Shown: positions 18,753 through 28,507, numbered from the stretch's first letter. The stretch: 64,000 nucleotides of DNA from Streptacidiphilus sp041262525 (GCF_041262525.1 NZ_JBGCCK010000031.1:1-64000); one strand, 5' to 3'. The notes: generated by a model not told the origin, from the letters alone. Program-made: numbers and translations.

Positions 18753-19559
18753 TTACAGCTTCGTTCGCGACTCAATCAGTCGATGCGCAATCTCGGCCCG
18801 CGGGATCGGAACCTGATTGAGCAGCTCGATCAGTGCCCGGCTCGTTGTGACGGCGTCGGCGGGTCCGAGCTGCCGCCAACACCCAACCGCGTTACCAGCG
18901 GCTCGCACAGTGCTTGGATGCTTGGAGCCGAGCTCCCGTCCCCACAGCCTGGCTACGAAGGACCAGAGCTGCAGCCCATATTGGAAGTCGCCACTGAGAT
19001 GCGCCAGGTCACCGCGAACGGTCAGGGCTGCCAACATGGAGACGTGGGTGGATGCGTAGATCGCGGATAGCTCGCCGATGAGCTCGTCAGCGCTGCGGCT
19101 GGCCATAGCGAGATCTCCACCCCGCGCCAGGCTCAGCACGTTCACCAGGCGGGTTCGGTAAGGCTCGACAAGTGGTTCATACGGCCGGTCCGGCCGCACA
19201 GGTTCCCAGGTAGTGGAGGGATCAGCCAGTTGCTGGGAATCACGCTTTGGGATCCATGGCTGACCTGCATCCTGCCCGTCCCCTGGCAGGTTGGCGGAGA
19301 CCGTCGACGGAATGGAAGCGGTCTCCGGGTGACCGATGGGCAAGCTCGCGCCGTCGGGACGAACTTCGACCTCAACGGTGTAGTCGGCCTGTTCATCGTG
19401 AATCAGAGCCCGTACCGGCGCCTCAAGAGCGGCGGCCTCCAGGGCGAGGTGTCGAAGGACCGCCTCGTTCAAGGACGCTCCCGGCGGTACCGGGAAGAAC
19501 TCGTCGTCGATGAAGCAGCTTCCGTCAGTGGCGATGCGTACGTGCACTGAGCTCTCCAT
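18753..19559 (-). CDS. Hypothetical helical-repeat protein of the conjugation module
   Basis: A 268-aa soluble protein starting at ATG 19559, with GGGGGAGG 14 nt upstream. The first 90 residues are acidic and beta-rich (VRIATDGSCFIDDEFFPVP). After a Pro-rich linker, the C-terminal 140 residues are alpha-helical and resemble tetratricopeptide-type packing (LVNVLSLARGGDLAMASRSA, GDFQYGLQLWSFVARLWGRE, STVRAAGNAVGCWRQLGP). It lies 25 bp downstream of the hydrolase gene in the same operon. I do not recognise the family; a role in the conjugation apparatus or its control is inferred from position only. Confidence 0.75.
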   Translation of the reverse strand: MESSVHVRIATDGSCFIDDEFFPVPPGASLNEAVLRHLALEAAALEAPVRALIHDEQADYTVEVEVRPDGASLPIGHPETASIPSTVSANLPGDGQDAGQPWIPKRDSQQLADPSTTWEPVRPDRPYEPLVEPYRTRLVNVLSLARGGDLAMASRSADELIGELSAIYASTHVSMLAALTVRGDLAHLSGDFQYGLQLWSFVARLWGRELGSKHPSTVRAAGNAVGCWRQLGPADAVTTSRALIELLNQVPIPRAEIAHRLIESRTKL

Positions 19560-19584
19560 GAGCTTTGTTGCCTCCCCCGTGATG

Positions 19585-20709
19585 TCAGAACGTTGCTGCT
19601 CCGCCGGCTCCGGGGAAGCTGGGCGCTGCCCAGCCCCGATAGCGGAGCCTCCAGTGCCCGTCGGTGATATCTGAGCGGTGGACGATGGCGATCACGCCTT
19701 CGCCCTTGTAGGAGTCGAAGACGTCGTTGCTGGCGACCATGTCGCCGCCCAGGTACAGGGCTACGTGGCCGGCTGGCTCGCCACTGTCGTAGAACAAGAG
19801 CGCCCCGGCAGGCGGACTGTTGTCCCCCGGGTGGGCCAGGCCCGCAGCCACGAGTCGTTGCCAGTGCTCGTTCGCGGTATTGGAACCGGAGTAGAGCCAG
19901 CCATAGGACTGGGCGACGAAGTTGTCGCACCTCTGGTACCAACCTCTACTTCCCGCCTCCTTGCGGGCAGCCGCGATGGCCCGGGCCGCTGTGCGCGGGT
20001 TCTTGACGTTGAAGTTGGCGACCGGATCGTTCCCGCCGGTGCTTGCGCATCCGGTTGAGATTGACGTCACTGCCGACGTTCCCCAGGTCATCGAGACCAC
20101 GGCGCCGGCGGCCCGTTCCCACTTGGCGTAGGCGTACGGGAAGCCGCTTCGTTGTACCGACTGAGCGACGGTGCTGAGAGCGCCGGTCTGCCAGTCGGGA
20201 ACCTTGACGAGTGCATCGTAGAACTTGTTGGAGGCGTAGACCGGGTCGGTCAACTGGGCGACAGTTCCCCAGCCTTGGCTGCGGCGCTGCTGGAAGAGCC
20301 CTACCGAGTCGAGGTTCCCGGAGTCGAGGTTGTTGAGGCTGGACTCCTGCATCGCAACGGCCACGGCGATGACGGCAGCCCGCGGCGAGAGTGACCGGGT
20401 CCGGGCCACATTGGTGATGGTGGCCGCGTTCCGCAGTTGACTCGCGTTCCACGCCGCGACGGCCTGGGGCCCCTGAGGGTTGAGAGGCACGATGACCTGG
20501 CCGCTGCCCGACTTCGTTGTGCCCTCAAAGACCGTGCTGCTTCCGCCTGTCCCGGCCCCCTGCTGTCCGGTGCCGACCGATTGAAGTCCTCCCGTACAGG
20601 TCTGCGCGTTCGCAGTCCCCGTCACTTCCGCAACGATGAAGAGGGGCAGGGCCAGGACAGCGAACACGACGACGAGAGCTGCGACGACCCCGCAGAGGGT
20701 GGCCTTCAT
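19585..20709 (-). CDS. Conjugation-associated peptidoglycan hydrolase (transglycosylase-like plus NlpC/CHAP-like)
   Basis: A 374-aa protein. The ATG at 20709 follows AGGAAAG; a GTG at 20727 is an alternative. A signal-anchor (TLCGVVAALVVVFAVLALPL) exports it. Residues of about 95-225 look like a soluble lytic transglycosylase-type fold with a likely catalytic Glu (AVAMQESSLNNLDSGNLDSV, GLFQQRRSQGWG). The C-terminal 110 residues look like an NlpC/P60 or CHAP cysteine peptidase, with candidate Cys (CDNFVAQSYGW) and His (GHVALYLGGD). Two-domain cell-wall hydrolases of this kind are standard in Gram-positive type IV secretion systems, where they open the wall for the channel. The gene diverges from the plus-strand conjugation operon across a 449-bp region. 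Confidence 0.85.
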   Translation of the reverse strand: MKATLCGVVAALVVVFAVLALPLFIVAEVTGTANAQTCTGGLQSVGTGQQGAGTGGSSTVFEGTTKSGSGQVIVPLNPQGPQAVAAWNASQLRNAATITNVARTRSLSPRAAVIAVAVAMQESSLNNLDSGNLDSVGLFQQRRSQGWGTVAQLTDPVYASNKFYDALVKVPDWQTGALSTVAQSVQRSGFPYAYAKWERAAGAVVSMTWGTSAVTSISTGCASTGGNDPVANFNVKNPRTAARAIAAARKEAGSRGWYQRCDNFVAQSYGWLYSGSNTANEHWQRLVAAGLAHPGDNSPPAGALLFYDSGEPAGHVALYLGGDMVASNDVFDSYKGEGVIAIVHRSDITDGHWRLRYRGWAAPSFPGAGGAATF

Positions 20710-21158
20710 GCTTTCCTGCTCGTACACATGTGTTTATGCACAGCCCCAGTAGAGCATCCATGGCGCATGTCGAGCCAGGGTTCGCATACCTCATACGACT
20801 CGCACCCGGCCGGACGGTGGCGAGCCAAGCCCGGAGCCCTCCCCCCTCTGGATCAAGTCGAGGCAGTCAGGAATCGTGGGGCTCCCGGGGCTGCGCGCCT
20901 GCCTCAACATCCAGATTAACCATGGCCGACCTGGCAATTCCATGTCGCTCACCAAGCACCATGCCCGAGCAGTGACTCTGGGAGCTGCGGGAAGTCGATG
21001 TTGGCATTCCACTTGTTCGCCCTTTATTTGGCGCCATCAAGAGCGCCGGTCTCTCTCGCCATAACGTAAACGTGTGTTTATACTGTGGCCTCTGGCGTCG
21101 TTCCGAGCTGCCTCGCCGGGATGCACGAATCCGTCGAGGCCTGGGAGGGAGTTGAGTT
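20710..21158. promoter_or_regulatory. Divergent control region of the conjugation operons
   Basis: No convincing gene was found in these 449 bp. An 11-bp element occurs twice on the plus strand, TGTGTTTATGC at 20729-20739 and TGTGTTTATAC at 21073-21083 (10 of 11 identical). The left copy is next to a 10-bp palindrome ACACATGTGT just upstream of the hydrolase start. The right copy overlaps a possible -10 hexamer TATACT (21079-21084) and forms a small dyad TAAAC-GTGT-GTTTA. This placement suggests one regulator acting on both divergent promoters. Confidence 0.5.
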
Positions 21159-21482
21159 ATGTCGGCTGTGCACCATCTGGTGGAGCTCGCCGCGAACGGC
21201 AACATCGGGGGGCTCGTCAACGGCGTCGCGCCGAACTGGGGCCCCTTCTCGGCGCTCGGAAACACAGCAAAGACCGTGATCGACATCGTGATGGCCGCCG
21301 TCATCAGTGCACTTCTGGGCAGGGCGGCGCTGGGCTCCTTCCACATCAAGATCGGGGAGGGGCAGAACGACATTGCCCAGGTCAGCAAAGGCAAGAAGGA
21401 GGTGGCCGGCTCCCTGATAGGCGCCTTCGTCGTCGCCTCTCTCGGCACTGTCTTCACCATCGTCTACGGGATGGGGATCTGA
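21159..21482 (+). CDS. Small conjugation membrane protein (two TM helices)
   Basis: A 107-aa protein starting at ATG 21159 with GGGAGGG about 8 nt upstream. There are two hydrophobic segments, one around residues 37-60 (VIDIVMAAVISALLGRAALG) and one at the C-terminus (SLIGAFVVASLGTVFTIVYG), separated by a polar loop. Its size and first place in a type IV secretion operon are reminiscent of VirB2/TrbC-like subunits, but no diagnostic motif was seen. It is separated by 1 bp from the next gene. Confidence 0.75.
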   Translation: MSAVHHLVELAANGNIGGLVNGVAPNWGPFSALGNTAKTVIDIVMAAVISALLGRAALGSFHIKIGEGQNDIAQVSKGKKEVAGSLIGAFVVASLGTVFTIVYGMGI

Positions 21483-21483
21483 G

Positions 21484-22302
21484 ATGGCAGCCCGAGGACG
21501 CCAGGAACGGCGCGGCACGCGAGTCATCACTGACGAGACCTCGCCGTCCAGCGCGAAGCAGCCGCCGTGGTGGCGTGGACTCGCTATTGCCGGATCGGTG
21601 CTGGCGGCCCTGCTCGTCATGGCGTTGGCGGTCAATCTGACGAAGGGGAACCCGTCTACCCCTGCCAGCGCGGGCACTCCATCGCCCACTTCGAGCGCCG
21701 GGACTCCCCCGCCCCAGTCTGTTACTGGCGCTGGCGGGAACCCCAGCACAGCAACCCAGAGGCTCGTGGCCGGCGTCCCCGTGGGCTACCCCGACACGCC
21801 GGCAGGTGCTGTCCAGGCGGCGGTCAACTACGAGCTTGCTCGATCCTCCGCGAGCTACTTCACCGGCCCTGCGGCGCGGCACAAGATCATCGACGCGATG
21901 GCGGCCTCCGGGGCGCGCCTGCAGATGATCAGCAACGAGGACGCAGCGATGAAGCCGCTGCTGGTGTCACTGGGTATCAACGGCTCCAACGCGAACACGC
22001 TGGTCGCGCGGGCTGCGGCCCTGGGCACCAAGTCCGACAGTTACTCGGACCAGGTGGCCACGGTCGAGGTATGGATGGCCGGAGTGATCGGCACGACCTC
22101 GAAGAGCGCCCCGCTCCCCGTCTCAGCCTCGTGGGCCACCTACACGCTGACCCTCCAGTGGGAGACGGGCGACTGGAAGCTGGTGTCCGTGACCTCGGCC
22201 GACGGCCCGACGCCGTTGGACACCGGGTCGGGCAGCCCGAGCTCCGTGGACGACTTCCGTTCGGCCAACTCCTCATTCGATGCGCCGCCCTATGTCGGCT
22301 GA
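21484..22302 (+). CDS. Bitopic conjugation protein, VirB8/TcpC-like
   Basis: A 272-aa protein with a basic cytoplasmic tail of about 30 residues, one TM helix (LAIAGSVLAALLVMALAVNL), a Ser/Thr/Pro-rich linker, and an external domain of about 150 residues ending in beta-strands (VATVEVWMAGVIG, TYTLTLQWETGDWKLVSV). That topology and the strand pattern resemble the NTF2-like fold of VirB8/TcpC proteins of type IV secretion channels. It overlaps the following gene. Confidence 0.75.
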   Translation: MAARGRQERRGTRVITDETSPSSAKQPPWWRGLAIAGSVLAALLVMALAVNLTKGNPSTPASAGTPSPTSSAGTPPPQSVTGAGGNPSTATQRLVAGVPVGYPDTPAGAVQAAVNYELARSSASYFTGPAARHKIIDAMAASGARLQMISNEDAAMKPLLVSLGINGSNANTLVARAAALGTKSDSYSDQVATVEVWMAGVIGTTSKSAPLPVSASWATYTLTLQWETGDWKLVSVTSADGPTPLDTGSGSPSSVDDFRSANSSFDAPPYVG

Positions 22303-23791
22303 GGCGATCAAGCGCCTGGCGGCGCGACTGCGACTGGTAGCCGTGATGGCGACCGTAATGCAGCTCTTGTTCTTCGCCGGCCGGGCCCGAGCAAATGGAA
22401 GCAGCGGGATCTGCAAGGGCATCCCGTTCGCCGACAAGCTCTGCGGCATCGTGCAGACGGTCAACAAGTCGATCGACTTCATGAACGACCCGATGGGCTA
22501 CATCGCGCAGTTCTTCAACAACGCCGTCGCCAGCTTGTTCCACGAGATGGTCAAGGCGCTGCTGTCGTCAACGACCATCGACTGGAGCAATGCCGGCTTC
22601 CTCCGGACGTACGGCCTGGCCTTCGGAGCTTCGACGGTCCTCACCGTGATCCTCTGGCTGATCGCGGTTCTGAAACGAGCGCTGCAGGGAGTTCCGCCTC
22701 TGCAGGCCGCAGGGGAGTCGATCGGCTTCCTGATGCTCTCCGTCTTCGTCACCGCACTGGCCCCTGCGGCGGTCGCCTACGCCACCGAACTCGGCGACCA
22801 GGCAGCAGCCGTCATGTTCGCCCCGGTCTCGTCGGATATCGGGAGCATGGCCAGCAGTGTGTCGGTCGCCCTAGGGGTGCTGATGGCTATCCCCGGCGGC
22901 CAGGTCATCGTGATCTTCCTGGCGCTGGCGATGCTCTCCGCCGTCGCAGGAGTCTGGATGGAGCTCATCATCCGAGACGCACTCATCCTGTGCGGACTGG
23001 TCTTCGGCGCCACGGCGTTCAGCGGACTGGTCGACAGGAACCTCTGGGGCCACTGCAAGCGGTGGATCGGGGTGATCGCCGGGATCATCGCGTCCCGGTA
23101 CGTCACCTTTACGACCCTCGCCCTCGGCACAGGACTGGTGTCCACCAACGGCACCGGGCCGCCCTCCATCGGCCAAGCATTCGCCACGGTCTTCACCGGC
23201 ATCGGTGTCCTGTGGCTCGCGCTGTACCTGCCGTTCACGCTGGCGAAGTTCCTGCCGGTCGTGGGTGACGAACTCCAGGCCATGTACGCCGCCAGAGACG
23301 ACTTCAAGGGCCGCGCACAGAACGTCGGCGGCAAGGTGGGCGACACCTTCGGCGAACTCAGGAACCGCCTCGGCGGCGGCGACGGGGACGGCGAGGGGGA
23401 CGGCAGCGCCGAGGGTGGCTCCGAGGAAGGTGACTCCCCCGCAGGGAACGCGTTGGCCGCGAAGGATGCAGCCGACACCGCCAAGAAGGAGGCCAAACAG
23501 ACCGCCGAGCGGAGCACCTCCAACGCGATGGGAGGGCCGGGCGAACCACCCGCTTCCTCGGACACCTCAACCAGCAACGCAGGATCAGGACCGGAAACGA
23601 GCGAGTCCCGGCCCGATGCCGCCGCTGACCCATCAGCCACCAGCAGGACCACCAGCTCCAGCGCTGACTCGCCGGGCGCGCAGACCTGGGTTGCGGACAC
23701 CAGCCGTGGCGCCCAGCCGCCGCCCGTCCCGCCGGCAGACGAACCACCGATGCCCACTCCCCCGGAGCCTCCAGAGACGGAGTCCTCGTGA
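22280..23791 (+). CDS. Polytopic channel protein, VirB6/TrbL-like
   Basis: A 503-aa membrane protein overlapping the previous gene by about 23 nt (a second ATG at 22292 would reduce this to 11). It has an N-terminal signal-like helix followed by an external cysteine-containing loop (GICKGIPFADKLCG). Then come at least six hydrophobic helices between about residues 110 and 335, for example LAFGASTVLTVILWLIAVL and QVIVIFLALAMLSAVAGVW. The C-terminal 150 residues are a disordered, charged Gly/Ser/Pro-rich cytoplasmic tail. This arrangement matches VirB6/TrbL-type inner-membrane channel components of actinobacterial conjugation systems. Confidence 0.8.
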   Translation: MRRPMSAEAIKRLAARLRLVAVMATVMQLLFFAGRARANGSSGICKGIPFADKLCGIVQTVNKSIDFMNDPMGYIAQFFNNAVASLFHEMVKALLSSTTIDWSNAGFLRTYGLAFGASTVLTVILWLIAVLKRALQGVPPLQAAGESIGFLMLSVFVTALAPAAVAYATELGDQAAAVMFAPVSSDIGSMASSVSVALGVLMAIPGGQVIVIFLALAMLSAVAGVWMELIIRDALILCGLVFGATAFSGLVDRNLWGHCKRWIGVIAGIIASRYVTFTTLALGTGLVSTNGTGPPSIGQAFATVFTGIGVLWLALYLPFTLAKFLPVVGDELQAMYAARDDFKGRAQNVGGKVGDTFGELRNRLGGGDGDGEGDGSAEGGSEEGDSPAGNALAAKDAADTAKKEAKQTAERSTSNAMGGPGEPPASSDTSTSNAGSGPETSESRPDAAADPSATSRTTSSSADSPGAQTWVADTSRGAQPPPVPPADEPPMPTPPEPPETESS

Positions 23792-23823
23792 TCACCAGCC
23801 GAACGCCCGGAAGGTAGCGCCCG

Positions 23824-25320
23824 ATGCCACGGACATTCACCTTCCCCCGGCCCCGGCCGCGAGGTCTCCTCGGCCGGAAACTTGAAGCCGATGACCAGTA
23901 CATCTTGTGCGGTGCCTTCGTCTCGGGCCTCATCGCCGGTTACCTCGTCGCCAACATCATCGTCAAGGTTCTCGTCTTCGCGGCCATCGCAGGATCGGGC
24001 ACCTGGGCCACCCTCGCGCCCTACAAGGGTCGGACCTGGGTGCGGTGGTTCGAGATCCGCCGCACCTACAAGTGTCTGCTGCGCGACGGCACTCTGCTCT
24101 ACCGCTCCAAGGCCCCGGAGGCTGGGTGGCTGAGCAGCGGCCGGCGGGTGCCGATCGACGTGCCGCCCGGGGCGCCGCGGAACATGGAGTGGATCACATC
24201 GCGCACGGCGTTCGGAGAGATCGCCTTCGTGCTGCAACCTCACGAGCTGTGGTTCACCGCTGCCCTGGAGGTCGAAGCCATGCGGGACTTCGGCAGCCTC
24301 GACACCGACGACAAGGAGGCCTTGATCAGGGCCTACGAGTACCTGCTCAGGTCGACGGCCGACAGCGGAGGGCGGATCCGCCGCCTGCAGTGGATCACGA
24401 GGATCATCCCCACCGATCCAAACGCCCACCTGCGCGACGCCGCAGCACGGCGCGACTCTGCCGCCCCGCAGTGGCTGGAGGACTCCTATTCCGAGCTGGT
24501 CAGGCAGGTCGCCGTCACCGCCGAAGACCGCCGCCTGATCCTGGTCGTGGGCATCCCCTACAGCACGGACCTCGTGGCGGAAGCGCGACGCTACAACAGC
24601 CTGCACGAGGGATACGGCATCACCCTCGGCAAGGAGGTCGAGTCCTTCATCCGAGGACTGGCCCGCGGCCAGCTCAGACACATCCGGAACTACGACGAGG
24701 CCTTGCTCGCGTCCTACCTGCACCACACCTTCGACCCCAGCCACTGGATCGACGACACCACAGGCATGGACCGCGTCACGGCATGGCCCGCCGAACTCGA
24801 CGCCCGCCCCGCCGACCGCGTCGTCTCCCGGAGCTGGAACAGCTCAGCGAAGGCCTGGCACTCGCGCACTGCCTGGATCAAGCAGTGGCCCGTCATTCCG
24901 GTCGGGGTCAACTTCATGGCGCCTCTCCTTCTGTACGTCTCGGACGTGATCCTCTCGGTGGCGGTGACCATGGACCTCGTCCCCACCGATCAGGCCATCA
25001 CCCAGGCCATGGCCGACGCCACGGCCGAGCTCGGTCAAGCCGACAAGCGCGCCGGCAAGATCGAGGACCCGCGTGAGCGCAAGGCGCAGAGCGCGTCCGT
25101 GGCCACGATGCGCGAGATCGCGGACGGCGCTGCGGGCGTGCGGCTCACCGGCTGGGTGACGGTGACCTCGCCCGACGCCGAGGCACTTCGCCGGGACTCC
25201 GACACCACGCGCAATGCAGCCACGCGCAGCGGCCTGCGCCTGGAGTGGATGGACCACGAGCACCACCGCGCCTTCGCCAACACCCAGCCCTTCGCGGGCG
25301 GCCTCATCAAGGAGAGCTGA
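23824..25320 (+). CDS. SCO6880-family conjugation membrane protein
   Basis: A 498-aa protein starting at ATG 23824, with GGAAGG about 9 nt upstream. A basic N-terminus precedes a double hydrophobic segment at residues of about 28-65 (ILCGAFVSGLIAGYLVANII and VLVFAAIAGSGTWATLAPY). A long soluble part follows. Size, N-terminal PrgI/VirB3-like membrane hairpin and position before a VirB4-type ATPase match the actinobacterial SCO6880 family, which I interpret as a VirB3 / VirB4 N-domain unit separated from the ATPase domain. The next gene starts 2 bp after the stop. Confidence 0.8.
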   Translation: MPRTFTFPRPRPRGLLGRKLEADDQYILCGAFVSGLIAGYLVANIIVKVLVFAAIAGSGTWATLAPYKGRTWVRWFEIRRTYKCLLRDGTLLYRSKAPEAGWLSSGRRVPIDVPPGAPRNMEWITSRTAFGEIAFVLQPHELWFTAALEVEAMRDFGSLDTDDKEALIRAYEYLLRSTADSGGRIRRLQWITRIIPTDPNAHLRDAAARRDSAAPQWLEDSYSELVRQVAVTAEDRRLILVVGIPYSTDLVAEARRYNSLHEGYGITLGKEVESFIRGLARGQLRHIRNYDEALLASYLHHTFDPSHWIDDTTGMDRVTAWPAELDARPADRVVSRSWNSSAKAWHSRTAWIKQWPVIPVGVNFMAPLLLYVSDVILSVAVTMDLVPTDQAITQAMADATAELGQADKRAGKIEDPRERKAQSASVATMREIADGAAGVRLTGWVTVTSPDAEALRRDSDTTRNAATRSGLRLEWMDHEHHRAFANTQPFAGGLIKES

Positions 25321-25322
25321 CC

Positions 25323-26690
25323 GTGATCCTGGACTCCCTCCGCCGACAGACGCAGACCCGCCGACGCGCCATCCGATCCACGACCACCAACGCGTGCGGC
25401 CTGTACCCCGCCGTCGGTGCTTCCAGCATGGACCCCCGAGGCGTGATCATCGGGCGCGAGGCGTACTCGGGGGCTGCCTACATCTTCGATCCATTCATCC
25501 TGTACGACCCCAAGGCTCGAATCAGGCTGCCCAGCGGCCACATGCTGATTCTGGGGAAGTCCGGGCACGGGAAGTCGGCGCTGGAGAAGACCTACGTACT
25601 GCGACAACTGCGCTTCCGCGACCGGAGTTTCTGCGTCCTCGACGCCCAGGGGGAGGACGGCGCGGGCGAGTGGGACGGCATCGCGCGCGAACTCGGCATC
25701 ACCCCGATCCGCCTGGTCTACGGGGACGTCGGCGCCACCGAGGGGATCCGCATCAACCCGCTCGACGGACGAATCCCGCAGGAGCACCAGTTCAAGATCC
25801 TCGTATCGATGTTCGAAATACTCGCGGGGACGGTCATCACGTCGCAGTGCAAGTTCGCCCTGGCCGAAGCGCACAGGGCGGCGGTGGCCAAGGCTGGCTC
25901 GCAGCAACGCGTCGTAATCCTCTCCGACGTACTCGACGCCCTGACCGCGCCCAGCGCGGCGCTGCTGGGTCAGCAGCCCGTGAGCCCCCATGAGCTGGCC
26001 GACTGGGGGCAGCCGGCGGCCCTCGCTCTCGACGAACTGTGCAACCCGCACCGCGACTTGGCCGGCCTGTTCGACGGTCCCACCAGTGACGGCATCGACC
26101 TCGACGCGCGGCTGATCGTCTTCGACCTGACCCGCCTGCCCCGTGAGGGTGAGGCGATGCCGCTGCTCATGGCCGTGATCGGGCCGTGGATCCGCTTCGG
26201 CTGGATCAAGTCCGGCGACAGCATCAAGAGAACGCTGATCGTGGAGGAAGCCTGGCACATCCTGTCGCACAGGCCCGTGGCCCGCTTGTTTGAGGAGTTG
26301 GTCCGTTACGGTCGCCGACTCGGCTTGAGCTTTATCGCGGTGATGCACCACCTGGCGGACCTCGTGCTCGCGCACGCCCCCGAGGCTGCGGCCATCCTCA
26401 AACTCACCGCTGTCCGGGTGCTCTACCACCTGGACCGCGCCGAGGCAGACATCACTGCCGACTACCTGGGCCTGCCCTCGTGGGCCCGTGACGCACTCGC
26501 CGACGGCGCGAACGTCTGCGCGCCGGGCCGGGCTATCTGGCAAGTTGGTTCCCGGATCAATCTTGTGGAACATATCCGTACAAAAGCTGAGATCCGGTTG
26601 ACGGATACCAACCGCAGGATGACCGAGAAGGCGACCGCCGCCGCAGGTCAGACGCCCATGGTGGCAATGCGCAAGGGGGCTGCCGCATGA
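25323..26690 (+). CDS. VirB4-type conjugation ATPase
   Basis: A 455-aa ATPase. The GTG at 25323 is chosen because AAGGAGAG lies immediately upstream, within the end of the previous gene. Walker A is GKSGHGKS (residues 78-85) and Walker B is LIVEEAWH (around 305-312), followed by the VirB4-typical GRRLGLSFIAVMHHL. VirB4 proteins power assembly and substrate transfer in type IV secretion. Compared with full VirB4 proteins the N-terminal domain is missing and probably resides in the preceding SCO6880-type gene. Its stop overlaps the next start by 4 bp (ATGA), indicating translational coupling. Confidence 0.9.
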   Translation: MILDSLRRQTQTRRRAIRSTTTNACGLYPAVGASSMDPRGVIIGREAYSGAAYIFDPFILYDPKARIRLPSGHMLILGKSGHGKSALEKTYVLRQLRFRDRSFCVLDAQGEDGAGEWDGIARELGITPIRLVYGDVGATEGIRINPLDGRIPQEHQFKILVSMFEILAGTVITSQCKFALAEAHRAAVAKAGSQQRVVILSDVLDALTAPSAALLGQQPVSPHELADWGQPAALALDELCNPHRDLAGLFDGPTSDGIDLDARLIVFDLTRLPREGEAMPLLMAVIGPWIRFGWIKSGDSIKRTLIVEEAWHILSHRPVARLFEELVRYGRRLGLSFIAVMHHLADLVLAHAPEAAAILKLTAVRVLYHLDRAEADITADYLGLPSWARDALADGANVCAPGRAIWQVGSRINLVEHIRTKAEIRLTDTNRRMTEKATAAAGQTPMVAMRKGAAA

Positions 26691-28507
26691 CGCCCAAGGC
26701 TGCCACCCCCAAGACCGCGGCACGACTGCGCCCTGGCCGCGACGCAGTGTGGATCGTGCCGGTGATCGGCCTGTTGCTGCTCACCGTGCTGCTGTGGGCC
26801 GCCGCCGCCGTATCCGGTCTCTTGGCGCACGGTCGTCCGGCTGCGGTGAGCTGGGATGTCGCGGGCACAGCGCTGCGGGGCATCGTCGCGCACCCTGGCA
26901 ATCCTGCCGCCGCCTGGCCCCGTCGGGACGGGGTCGGCGGGCCCATCGCCTACTGGGCGTCTTTCGCCGCGCTGCTCATCGCCGCCCTCTACGGCACATG
27001 GAAGACCTACTGGTGGTGGAAGCGCCGGGGAGCAGACGGCGCGGACGGCAAGGCCACCGCAGCACAGCTGGAGAAGGCGATGGGCGAGAAGCAAGCCCTG
27101 GCCCGCGCCGCGTCCCTGCGACCGGACTTGTACGAGACAAACCCTACGGCCATCCAGATCCGCGACGTAGCGGTGTACATCGGCTGCGCGGACCCCTCAC
27201 AGATCCACCTGTGGATCACGATCGAGGAGTCGATGATCCTGGTCGCTCCGCCGCGGGAGGGAAAGACCAGCCAGATCATCCTGCCGGAGATCCTGGAGTT
27301 CAAAGGCACGGTCCTTGCCACCAGCTCCAAGACCGACGTCCTCTACAACACGGCCGAACTCCGCAAGGAACACGGGCCGGTGTGGGTGTTGGACCCGACC
27401 GGACTGTCCGGCTGGCCCTACCAGCTGCGCTGGCCGCTGACCGCCGGCTGCGAGCGCTATCAGGTTGCCCGTAAGCGGGCCGAGACCCTGGTCGCGACCA
27501 CGAAGAGCGATGAGGGTGTCTCGAACGGCGGCTACTTCGCGCTGAACGCGAAGACGCTGATCACCTGTTGGCTGCACGCGGCCGCCCTCAACGGACGACC
27601 GGTGGCGGATGTCCTGGCGTGGGCGGCCGACCCGGACAACCGCGAGGCCGTCGACCTCCTGGCGGAGAAAGGCAAGCACAGCCTGGCTCAGGCCCTGGCC
27701 GGTCAGCACACCGCGGCAGAGGAGGAGCGGAGCGCCACATGGCGTACCGCCCAGCAGTCGTTCATCGCCCTCTACGACGACGCGGTGGCCGAGATCTTCG
27801 CCCCGCCGCTGGACGCGGAGGTCTTCGACATCGACAAGTTCCTCACCGAATCCGGCACCCTGTTCCTGATCGGAGAGGAAGAGGAAGGTTCCGCCTTCGC
27901 GCCGTTGAACGCTGCCTTCGCGAAGGCGCTGTTCGACCGGGCCAAGGCCATCGCCGGTCGGGCGCCGAACGGCCGGCTCCCGATCCCGTTCGGGTGCTTC
28001 CTGGACGAGCTCGCCAACGTGGCTCCCCTGCCGGAGATCCCGTCCCTGATGTCGGTCAGCGGATCACAGAACATCTTCATCCTCGCGGTGCTCCAGTCCT
28101 ACGCCCAGGCGGAAGAGCGCTGGGGACCGCTCGGGGTGAGGAAGATGTACGCGGCCGGCACGGTGAAGCTGTTCCTCGGCGGTATCTCCGATCCCGAAGA
28201 GCTCAAGTCGTACTCGGCCCTGACCGGAGAGTTCGACGAGGACGTGGAATCCATCTCCGATGACGGCGACCGGATCTCCGTCTCCACCTCGTTGCGCCGC
28301 CGCCCCGTCCTGGAGCCCGCCGACATCCGGATGATCCCCGAGCGCGGCGGCCTGGTCATCCACCGTCGCACCCCCGCCGTCCATGTCAGCTTCGTCCGCG
28401 CCCACGAGGGGCCGCGCGCGCAGGAGATCAAGGACGCCACCCGAGCCGCCCGGCAGCTGGTGGCGGACAGCGCGGTGCCGCGGGAGAAGGCGGGTACGCA
28501 TGAGTAG
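26687..28507 (+). CDS. VirD4/TraG-type coupling protein
   Basis: A 606-aa protein. Two N-terminal TM helices (IVPVIGLLLLTVLLWAAAAV and YWASFAALLIAALYGTW) flank an external loop, followed by a cytoplasmic motor domain. Walker A is PPREGKT (residues 188-194) and Walker B is CFLDELAN (D440, E441), then SGSQNIFILAVLQSYAQAE typical of TraG/VirD4. Coupling proteins bring the relaxase-DNA complex to the channel and pump DNA. It overlaps both neighbours (ATGA at the start, 8 bp at the end), so it is in the same operon. Its substrate is probably the complex formed by the relaxase at 49240-54018. Confidence 0.92.
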   Translation: MTPKAATPKTAARLRPGRDAVWIVPVIGLLLLTVLLWAAAAVSGLLAHGRPAAVSWDVAGTALRGIVAHPGNPAAAWPRRDGVGGPIAYWASFAALLIAALYGTWKTYWWWKRRGADGADGKATAAQLEKAMGEKQALARAASLRPDLYETNPTAIQIRDVAVYIGCADPSQIHLWITIEESMILVAPPREGKTSQIILPEILEFKGTVLATSSKTDVLYNTAELRKEHGPVWVLDPTGLSGWPYQLRWPLTAGCERYQVARKRAETLVATTKSDEGVSNGGYFALNAKTLITCWLHAAALNGRPVADVLAWAADPDNREAVDLLAEKGKHSLAQALAGQHTAAEEERSATWRTAQQSFIALYDDAVAEIFAPPLDAEVFDIDKFLTESGTLFLIGEEEEGSAFAPLNAAFAKALFDRAKAIAGRAPNGRLPIPFGCFLDELANVAPLPEIPSLMSVSGSQNIFILAVLQSYAQAEERWGPLGVRKMYAAGTVKLFLGGISDPEELKSYSALTGEFDEDVESISDDGDRISVSTSLRRRPVLEPADIRMIPERGGLVIHRRTPAVHVSFVRAHEGPRAQEIKDATRAARQLVADSAVPREKAGTHE

